From: Ruminococcus flavefaciens
GTDB lineage: Bacteria > Bacillota > Clostridia > Oscillospirales > Ruminococcaceae
DNA: 9,838 nucleotides
Direction: 5' to 3'
NCBI GenBank assembly: GCA_002348905.1
Contig: DEBW01000037.1
Coordinates: 397-10,234 of the forward strand
How positions within the stretch are numbered: position 1 is the stretch's first letter; each line of letters begins with the position of its first letter. A model generated the notes under the pieces. The model did not search any database, was not told the DNA's origin, and was given only the letters and a program-made list of their open reading frames with translations. Made by a program: the position numbers and the translations under genes. Shown here piece by piece: positions 5,503-9,838 of the stretch.

Positions 5503-6834
5503 ATGGAGCTAACGAAAAAGATCACCGCATTGCTGCTGTCGGCTGCTGCGCTCAGTACAGCAATACCTGTCAGCACTTGCGCTGACGAATCCGAAATGCC
5601 GGAGCTTATCTCAGACATAAACGACGACCATGCGCTGACCGTTCAGGACATGGTACTTATGAGCAAGTATCTTCTCGGTTCAGGCGAACTTGAAGAAGAA
5701 GCATTTTCAAGAGCAGACTCAAACGCTGACGGCTCAGTTGATACCTTCGACCTTGCAAATATGCGTCACAGCTACATATACAACGCTTCTCACACTCCTG
5801 CCGGAAAATGGGAGGGCACAGGCTTCAACGGAGAGCGTGTGTTCCAGTTCGATGACAGCGAGACAGGCAGCGTGAGCATACCTGCCCGTAATGTAACTAT
5901 CCCTTTCACTATACGCACAAACGGAAGCAAGATAACTTTCGCACTTTCCGGAGGCGCTCCTGCATCAGCTGTGATATCATGGATAGACAGCGAGCATTTC
6001 TACCTCGAATGGGACGGCTCAAAAAGTGAATACTTCACCTACTCCGGCAATCATACTATCGTTGATACCGGCTTAGAGCTGAACGGCAATTATATATCAA
6101 ACTTAGGAGATACCTACAGTTTTGAAAAAAATGCAGGCAAGTGCAACGGCGGTCCGGTAACAGTCGTCTCAAAAAACAAGGAAATAAAATTCATCTACGG
6201 CAACGGCACATCTCAGACAGGTGTATACTCCCCTGTTGACAAATACCACTTTACTATAATATGGAACGACGGTACAGTTGAAAAATTCACACGCCGTGAG
6301 ATAAAGACCTCAAACGGTCTTACCTACGTAAACGGCATACTCATAGCCAACAAGACCTATTCTGTTCCGCAAAGCTACGATCCGGGCGGACTTACCGGCG
6401 AATTTATGGCAGCTTACAACGAAATGATAGCCGATGCATATGCTGACGGCATAACTCTATGGGTATGCTCCGGATACAGAAGCTACAGCTATCAGAGCAA
6501 GCTCTACAACAACTATGTATATACCGACGGAAAGGCTGCTGCTGATACATACTCAGCCCGTCCGGGACATTCAGAGCATCAGACAGGTCTTGCAGCCGAC
6601 ATAAATTCTGCTGACGAGTCATTCGCAGGAACTCCGGAAGCAAAATGGCTTGCAGCAAACTGCTGGAAATACGGCTTTATCATACGCTATCCGAAAGGAA
6701 AGGAAAGCATAACCGGCTATATCTATGAACCGTGGCATATACGCTACTTAGGCAAGGAAAACGCAAAACTGGTATATGAATCAGGTCTTACCCTTGAAGA
6801 ATACCTCGGAATCGACTCTGTATACTCTTATTAA
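5503..6834 (+). CDS. Secreted VanY-type D-Ala-D-Ala carboxypeptidase with N-terminal dockerin
   Basis: The start chosen is ATG 5503 (443 aa), preceded by AAAGGAG. The in-frame ATG at 5482 has no ribosome site at useful distance and would bury that signal. Residues 1-27 are a signal peptide, with cleavage likely after VSTCA; lipidation at Cys26 is possible but Thr at -1 is unusual. Residues 37-92 form a dockerin-like pair of calcium loops, DINDDHALTVQD and DSNADGSVDTFD. Residues 101-180 and 191-265 look like two copies of a beta-rich module (W/NGxY...FxF...I.F.YxxG...W.DGxxExFTR). Residues 296-433 are the VanY/peptidase M15 domain: SGYRSY at 323-328, GHSEHQTGLAAD with zinc ligands His359 and Asp366, and EPWH with catalytic Glu409 and ligand His412. 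It probably trims peptidoglycan stem peptides outside the membrane. No van resistance genes are nearby. Confidence 0.92.
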   Translation: MELTKKITALLLSAAALSTAIPVSTCADESEMPELISDINDDHALTVQDMVLMSKYLLGSGELEEEAFSRADSNADGSVDTFDLANMRHSYIYNASHTPAGKWEGTGFNGERVFQFDDSETGSVSIPARNVTIPFTIRTNGSKITFALSGGAPASAVISWIDSEHFYLEWDGSKSEYFTYSGNHTIVDTGLELNGNYISNLGDTYSFEKNAGKCNGGPVTVVSKNKEIKFIYGNGTSQTGVYSPVDKYHFTIIWNDGTVEKFTRREIKTSNGLTYVNGILIANKTYSVPQSYDPGGLTGEFMAAYNEMIADAYADGITLWVCSGYRSYSYQSKLYNNYVYTDGKAAADTYSARPGHSEHQTGLAADINSADESFAGTPEAKWLAANCWKYGFIIRYPKGKESITGYIYEPWHIRYLGKENAKLVYESGLTLEEYLGIDSVYSY

Positions 6835-6846
6835 GGAGGAATAGTC

Positions 6847-7398
6847 ATGCCATTTCCCAAAGACCACAAATACACAGCGGAGGAATTCTTCGCACTTACT
6901 CCTGAAAGCGACTCAGAGCGTTATGAGCTTATCAACGGCGAGATAATTGCTCTCGCTGCACCAAGTATAATGCACCAGCGCCTTTCAATGAGACTTTCTG
7001 TCATTGTTGGCGGTTTTGTGCTGGCAAACAAAGGAAAGTGTGAGCCGTTTGCTGCTCCGACAGATGTAGTACTCAGCGATGACAACGTTGTTCAGCCGGA
7101 TTTCTTTATCCTGTGCGACCCGTCAAAGCTTGATAATATGCGCTGTTACGGTGCTCCTGACTTTGTTATCGAGATCACTTCCTCTGACCGTTCAGCAGAC
7201 TTCACCCGTAAACTTGCAATGTACAAGGACTTTGGCGTAAGGGAATACTGGATAATAGATCCTGCGACTGAAAAGGTTCTTGTGTACTTGTTTGAAAAGA
7301 GCATGAATACGGTGAACATATATAATTTCAGCGATAACGTCCCCGTCGGGATATACGGCGGTGAACTTTCCTTAAACATAGCCGAACTCATAAAATAA
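6847..7398 (+). CDS. Uma2 / DUF820 family protein with PD-(D/E)XK nuclease fold
   Basis: A 183-aa cytosolic protein, the usual length for the family. The restriction-nuclease-like core residues are visible: Glu27 in YELINGEI, Asp85 in VVQPDFFIL, Glu109 in PDFVIEITS, then Lys122 in the TRKLAMYKDFGV helix and the family hallmark EYWIIDP at 133-139. All expected acidic residues are intact, so it could be an active metal-dependent nuclease, but the biological role of Uma2 proteins is not established. The perfect AAGGAGG ribosome site overlaps the preceding stop codon region. It lies 12 bp after the carboxypeptidase and 19 bp before nadC, so the three are surely co-transcribed. Solo Uma2 genes are common as passengers in bacterial chromosomes; no transposase or toxin partner is beside it. 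Confidence 0.9.
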   Translation: MPFPKDHKYTAEEFFALTPESDSERYELINGEIIALAAPSIMHQRLSMRLSVIVGGFVLANKGKCEPFAAPTDVVLSDDNVVQPDFFILCDPSKLDNMRCYGAPDFVIEITSSDRSADFTRKLAMYKDFGVREYWIIDPATEKVLVYLFEKSMNTVNIYNFSDNVPVGIYGGELSLNIAELIK

Positions 7399-7417
7399 AA
7401 ACTGGAGGAATAATAAT

Positions 7418-8257
7418 ATGAAGCTTCTACAGTGTTACATTGACAATATCATAACAACAGCCCTCATGGAGGACATAAACTATATCGACGCTGCTGCCGA
7501 TAACCTCATACCGCCTGAGCATAAAAGCTCAGCATACTACGTGGCAAAGGATACCGGCGTTGTATGCGGTATCGAAGTTGCAAAGAGAGTATTCGACCTT
7601 GCAGGCGGAGATGTGGACTTCCGCATACTTCTCCCTGACGGTTCAAAGGTGCAGAAGGGTGATATCATCGCAGAGCTTGACGGAAGTACACTTACACTTC
7701 TCAAAGGCGAGAGAACTGCACTCAACCTTTTACAGCATATGTCAGGTATAGCAACAGCAACAAACAAGTGCGTAGAGCTTGTAAAGGGTACAAACGCATC
7801 TGTTACCGATACAAGAAAGACACTTCCAGGACTTCGTGCATTACAGAAGTACGCAGTAACAGTCGGCGGAGGAAAGAACCACCGCTTCAACCTCTCTGAC
7901 GCAGCAATGCTGAAAGACAACCACATAGACGCATACGGCGGAATAACCGCAGCAGTTGCAGCTCTCCGTGAAAAGATAGGACATACCGTCAAGATAGAAG
8001 TTGAGGTACGTACACTTGAAGAGTTACAGGAAGCTCTCGACAACAAAGTAGAGATAATCATGCTTGACAATATGAGCTGTGACGAGATGAAGAAGGCTGT
8101 CGGGATAACTTCCGGACGTGCTCTCCTCGAAGCATCAGGCAACGTAACAGCTGAGAATATCCGCTCTGTAGCAGAAACAGGCGTAAATATCATCTCACTC
8201 GGAGCACTGACACATTCAGTAAAGTGCTTTGATATATCAATGAAGATAAAGAAATAA
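7418..8257 (+). CDS. nadC: Nicotinate-nucleotide pyrophosphorylase / quinolinate phosphoribosyltransferase (NadC)
   Basis: Joins quinolinate to PRPP with loss of CO2, giving nicotinate mononucleotide. The 279-aa length is typical. The N-terminal alpha/beta sandwich (1-105) ends in GERTALNLLQHMSGIAT (97-113). The barrel carries TDTRKTLPGLR (130-140), GGGKNHR (150-156, with Lys153 and His155/Arg156 for the substrate carboxylates and phosphate), KDNHI (166-170), EVEV (194-197), LDN (216-218), EASGNV (238-243) and SLGALTHS (260-267). All are hallmarks of the family and all are intact. It is the last gene of a run with the carboxypeptidase and Uma2 genes, 19 bp after Uma2 with a CTGGAGGA ribosome site. 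nadB lies 2.2 kb upstream on the same strand, and nadA is absent from the window. A structured element starts right after the stop, then a strong terminator. Confidence 0.96.
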   Translation: MKLLQCYIDNIITTALMEDINYIDAAADNLIPPEHKSSAYYVAKDTGVVCGIEVAKRVFDLAGGDVDFRILLPDGSKVQKGDIIAELDGSTLTLLKGERTALNLLQHMSGIATATNKCVELVKGTNASVTDTRKTLPGLRALQKYAVTVGGGKNHRFNLSDAAMLKDNHIDAYGGITAAVAALREKIGHTVKIEVEVRTLEELQEALDNKVEIIMLDNMSCDEMKKAVGITSGRALLEASGNVTAENIRSVAETGVNIISLGALTHSVKCFDISMKIKK

Positions 8258-8309
8258 GAAACCGTCCTTACAATATATAACGGCTGATTCAGCCTGTAAG
8301 GACAGTTTC
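8258..8309 (+). other. Branched stem-loop directly after the nadC stop codon
   Basis: GAAAC-C-GTCCTTACA (8258-8272) pairs with TGTAAGGAC-A-GTTTC (8295-8309): 14 pairs with one C.A mismatch. Inside, a 9-nt single-stranded ATATATAAC is followed by a second hairpin, GGCTG/CAGCC (8282-8294), which abuts the outer stem. The first base follows the TAA directly. It is not a terminator by itself because the real one follows; it may protect the 3' end of the mRNA or be a remnant of a palindromic insertion (inference). Confidence 0.7.
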
Positions 8310-8314
8310 TAAAG

Positions 8315-8355
8315 AAAAAAGGCTGCCGGAGGGTGTGTGACCGGCAGCCTTTTTA
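8315..8355. terminator. Bidirectional terminator between nadC and hsp20
   Basis: AAAAAGGCTGCCGG (8316-8329) pairs perfectly with CCGGCAGCCTTTTT (8341-8354) over 14 bp around an 11-nt loop. The plus strand ends in TTTTTATAT and the minus strand in TTTTTTCTTT, so it can end both converging units, nadC and hsp20. Confidence 0.95.
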
Positions 8356-8376
8356 TATACTTATAAGGGAACTGGA

Positions 8377-8399
8377 GGTGAGGGATATTGTCCCTCACC
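8377..8399 (-). other. Stable hairpin in the hsp20 3' region
   Basis: GGTGAGGGA (8377-8385) pairs perfectly with TCCCTCACC (8391-8399) around a 5-nt loop, 20 bp beyond the hsp20 stop codon. On the minus strand it is not followed by a clean T-run, so the shared terminator at 8315-8355 is the likelier stop. A role in shielding the hsp20 mRNA end is possible. Confidence 0.6.
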
Positions 8400-8418
8400 G
8401 GATAGGGAATTGCATTTA

Positions 8419-8847
8419 TCAGTGTATTTCAAGCCTTTTAGCGACAGGCTCGGCAGGTTTTTTCTTTGGAAGCTCAATGCAGAGGATACCGTTCTTATAC
8501 TCAGCATTAATACCCTCAGCGTCAACATCGGATATATCGAAGCTTCTCTTGTAAGAGCCGAATCTGCGTTCACGGCGGATATACTTGGTATCATCGTCTT
8601 TTTCTTCAGTTTCGGTATTGTGTTCGGCGGAAATAACGAGATATTCGCCGTTTATATCAAGCTTGATGTCCTCTTTCTCGAAGCCCGGAAGTTCGGACTC
8701 CATGATATACTTGTCGCCTGCGTCTTTTATATCAGTCCTGCAAGCGTTGACAGGCATACTGTCTGTGAACAAATCCTTGTCCATATCATTCCACATATTG
8801 AAAAGGTTAAAAGCGTTTCTTCCGAATGGTGTCATACCGTACATCAT
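8419..8847 (-). CDS. hsp20: Hsp20 / alpha-crystallin small heat-shock protein
   Basis: A 142-aa ATP-independent holdase that binds unfolding proteins as oligomers in the cytosol. A Phe/Met/Asn-rich N-terminal arm (1-33) precedes the alpha-crystallin domain (about 35-128), with ELPGF (52-56), a charged loop (76-96), RRFGSYKRSF (94-103) and the signature NGILCIELPKK (119-129). The C-terminal LEI (139-141) is the I/L-x-I tail motif that docks between dimers. The length matches bacterial Hsp20s. The start is the first of two adjacent ATGs, 8 nt after AGGAGG. A leader of nearly 190 bp separates it from tandem CIRCE operators at 9035-9084, so HrcA control is expected. CIRCE-controlled hsp20 is less usual than CIRCE on groESL or dnaK. 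I could not assign a promoter with confidence. Confidence 0.95.
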   Translation of the reverse strand: MMYGMTPFGRNAFNLFNMWNDMDKDLFTDSMPVNACRTDIKDAGDKYIMESELPGFEKEDIKLDINGEYLVISAEHNTETEEKDDDTKYIRRERRFGSYKRSFDISDVDAEGINAEYKNGILCIELPKKKPAEPVAKRLEIH

Positions 8848-8912
8848 AAATCATACCTCCTGAATATATCTCACTTAGCACTTATCAGTACCGGAGCATA
8901 TCTCCGATAATA

Positions 8913-8948
8913 TTATTTGACCGATGTTATATAATATACGTTTTCCAT
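8913..8948 (-). other. Possible 11-codon leader ORF ahead of hsp20
   Basis: ATG at 8948 encodes MENVYYITSVK and a TAA stop, with AAAGGA placed 9 nt before it (8963-8958). If the transcript starts near the CIRCE sites, this ORF would be translated ahead of hsp20. It is too short for statistical support, and the same stretch (TATATTATATAAC) could instead be a promoter -10 region. Confidence 0.2.
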
Positions 8949-9004
8949 TGGTATCATTCCTTTCGTTTCATTGTCTGTATGATACTGCTGTTTTATGAAA
9001 GAAA

Positions 9005-9022
9005 TATCACAGGAATGTGATA
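9005..9022. promoter_or_regulatory. 18-bp perfect inverted repeat, candidate operator for hsp20
   Basis: TATCACA-GGAA-TGTGATA has perfect 7-bp arms with a 4-bp centre. It lies 12 bp from the CIRCE block on the hsp20 side, with a GTGAAA-like -35 next to it on the minus strand. The size and symmetry suit a dimeric helix-turn-helix regulator; the arm order is opposite to a CRP site (TGTGA-N6-TCACA). The regulator is not identified. Confidence 0.5.
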
Positions 9023-9034
9023 GTTTCACGAAAA

Positions 9035-9061
9035 TTAGCACTCACGCCCAGAGAGTGCTAA
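9035..9061. promoter_or_regulatory. CIRCE operator (perfect), HrcA binding site
   Basis: TTAGCACTC (9035-9043), 9 bp, GAGTGCTAA (9053-9061): an exact match to the CIRCE consensus TTAGCACTC-N9-GAGTGCTAA bound by the heat-shock repressor HrcA. The only gene it can control here is hsp20, since the ybaK-type gene on its other side ends toward it with a terminator. Confidence 0.96.
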
Positions 9062-9084
9062 CACTCACATAAGGAGAGTGCTAA
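9058..9084. promoter_or_regulatory. Second, overlapping CIRCE operator (degenerate left arm)
   Basis: CTAACACTC (9058-9066), 9 bp, GAGTGCTAA (9076-9084). The right arm is perfect and the left differs from consensus at two bases. It shares CTAA (9058-9061) with the first site, and the two centres are 23 bp apart, about two helical turns, so two HrcA dimers could sit on the same DNA face. Confidence 0.82.
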
Positions 9085-9095
9085 CAGATGCACAG

Positions 9096-9120
9096 CAAAA
9101 CGGGCGGATAAAACCGCCCT
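9096..9120 (-). terminator. Terminator of the YbaK-type gene
   Basis: On the minus strand GGGCGG (9119-9114), loop TTTTAT, CCGCCC (9107-9102), G and TTTT. It lies a few bases beyond the stop codon. The ATCCGCCCG side matches the dispersed repeat family, as does the GNAT terminator. The T-run is short, so efficiency may be moderate. Confidence 0.75.
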
Positions 9121-9125
9121 GTAAA

Positions 9126-9608
9126 TCATGGATTTAAAACAATATCCTCGAATTTGCCACGTATAGCCTTAACGAGTTCAGTTGGAGAAAGGCGTATCTG
9201 AGTACCGATGCGACCTCCGCTTATGTAGAAAAGCTCCATAGGCTCAGCGGTATTGTGTATAACGGTCATGAACTGTTTTTTCATGCCGATAGGAGTGCAT
9301 CCTCCACGCACATAGCCAGTAACAGCGGTTATATCCTTTACATGAAGAAGCTCCACGGATTTTTCGCCCACGCTCTTGGCAGCCTTTTTGAGGTCGAGTT
9401 CAAGCGCTACAGGGAGCAGGAAGCAGTAATAGCTTCCGGACTTGCCATGAGCGATAAGAGTCTTGAAAGTCTCATCAAGAGGCTGACCGAGCTTTTCAGC
9501 GGTGTGAATACCGTCAATGAACTCATCACATTCATAAGTCTGAACGGTATAGTTTATTTTGTTTTTTTCAAGAAAACGCATAGCGTTGGTTTTTAATTCC
9601 TTAGCCAT
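9126..9608 (-). CDS. ybaK: YbaK/EbsC-family Cys-tRNA(Pro)/aminoacyl-tRNA deacylase
   Basis: A 160-aa free-standing editing protein that hydrolyses wrongly charged tRNA; bacterial YbaK acts mainly on Cys-tRNA(Pro). Visible family marks are Lys49 in DETFKTLIA (the conserved catalytic-site lysine), YVRGGCTPIGMKK (99-111), which lines the pocket, and ISGGRIGTQIRLSP (129-142). The length is normal for stand-alone YbaK. The GGCTPIG form supports the YbaK subgroup over ProX/PrdX, though the precise substrate is inferred. The ribosome site GGGGGAG sits 6 nt before the ATG. A four-unit 7-bp tandem repeat lies 25 bp upstream, where a promoter is expected; no convincing -35/-10 pair was found. A short hairpin terminator follows before the hsp20 control region. 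Confidence 0.93.
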   Translation of the reverse strand: MAKELKTNAMRFLEKNKINYTVQTYECDEFIDGIHTAEKLGQPLDETFKTLIAHGKSGSYYCFLLPVALELDLKKAAKSVGEKSVELLHVKDITAVTGYVRGGCTPIGMKKQFMTVIHNTAEPMELFYISGGRIGTQIRLSPTELVKAIRGKFEDIVLNP

Positions 9609-9632
9609 AATTTTCTCCCCCTTTTCTTCAAT

Positions 9633-9660
9633 TCATAATGCATAATGCATAATTCATAAT
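9633..9660. repeat. Tandem 7-bp repeat (4 units) upstream of the ybaK start
   Basis: Four contiguous copies of KCATAAT: TCATAAT, GCATAAT, GCATAAT, TCATAAT. It begins 25 bp before the ATG and overlaps the region where the promoter would lie. Unit-number change could alter spacing, but variation is only a hypothesis. Confidence 0.75.
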
Positions 9661-9679
9661 TGATGTTGCCTTAACATCC

Positions 9680-9787
9680 TGTAGGGACGGCGTTCCGCCG
9701 TCCGCAAATCCCTCGATAACGTCCGGAAACAAATATTGTTTGTATATTGTTGCATTGACATACGGGCGGCGAAACGCCGCCCCTACA
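9680..9787. repeat. 108-bp composite repeat (MITE-like), copy B
   Basis: TGTAGGGACGGCG at the left and CGCCGCCCCTACA at the right form terminal inverted repeats. The left hairpin equals that of copy A, and the right hairpin GGGCGGCG/CGCCGCCC is perfect. Compared with copy A, the right stem has a T-A pair replaced by C-G (paired changes), which supports selection for, or origin as, a fold. There is no coding capacity. The stretch from 9609 to the window end has no gene. Confidence 0.82.
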
Positions 9788-9818
9788 ATTGTTTTATGTT
9801 AGTTTTCGGGTAAGGCGT

Positions 9819-9838
9819 GGGACGTCGAGGACGCCGTC
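9819..9838. repeat. Truncated hairpin of the repeat family at the window edge
   Basis: GGGACGTCGAGGACGCCGTC folds as GACGTCG against CGCCGTC with one mismatch and an AGGA loop. Read on the minus strand it begins GACGGCGTCC, like the family core TAGGGACGGCG. The expected TGTAGGG end would lie just past the window edge. Confidence 0.5.

Noticed and set aside
5503..6834. Vancomycin resistance (vanY of a van cluster)
   Set aside because: No vanR, vanS, vanH, vanA or vanX-type gene is nearby, and the dockerin plus beta modules indicate a housekeeping or scaffold-bound wall enzyme.
7537..8193. A 218-codon open frame on the minus strand inside nadC
   Set aside because: It is antisense to an intact nadC with all family motifs. 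The product is Ser/Arg/Pro-rich with no recognisable domain, as expected from complementing codon-biased DNA.
8410..8910. A 166-codon plus-strand open frame over hsp20
   Set aside because: It overlaps the complete Hsp20 gene in antisense, has no ribosome site or known domain, and runs into the hsp20 leader.
3609..9838. CRISPR array from repeated GC-rich palindromes
   Set aside because: The copies are kilobases apart, differ in length and have no regular spacers or cas genes.

Overview
The window looks like chromosomal DNA of a Ruminococcus-type gut Firmicute (Oscillospiraceae). Pointers are two secreted proteins with dockerin modules, one of them a BspA-like leucine-rich-repeat protein; HrcA/CIRCE heat-shock control; strong AGGAGG ribosome sites; and consensus sigma-A promoters. 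The genus call is an inference from protein style, since no 16S or other marker is present.

Region 1 (1-721, minus strand) is a tRNA block in two units. One has its own consensus promoter, a tRNA-Val(UAC) and a terminator. The other has a near-identical promoter, a second identical tRNA-Val(UAC) and a tRNA-Asp(GUC) cut by the window edge. Region 2 (692-3545, minus) holds a 741-aa secreted BspA/LRR protein with a C-terminal dockerin, followed by a GNAT acetyltransferase that ends in a clear terminator.

Region 3 (3720-8355, plus) is an NAD-biosynthesis locus. nadB (L-aspartate oxidase) has its own strong promoter. nadC (quinolinate phosphoribosyltransferase) comes last in a tight three-gene run behind a dockerin-bearing VanY-like carboxypeptidase and a Uma2/DUF820 nuclease-fold protein. 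Together NadB and NadC supply the first and third steps from aspartate to nicotinate mononucleotide; nadA (quinolinate synthase) is not in the window. The run ends in a structured element and a strong bidirectional terminator.

Region 4 (8377-9608, minus) holds an Hsp20 gene behind a long leader carrying two overlapping CIRCE operators and a separate 18-bp palindrome. Upstream of it is a YbaK-type tRNA deacylase gene with its own terminator. The right edge (9609-9838) has no gene; it contains a 7-bp tandem repeat and repeat-family DNA.

The most notable non-coding signal is a dispersed family of GC-rich hairpins beginning TGTAGGG. It includes two copies of a 108-bp composite element with hairpin ends in inverted orientation, resembling a miniature inverted-repeat element. 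Several solo hairpins occur, and two gene terminators look related to them. I found no defence system, phage, CRISPR array or complete transposon.
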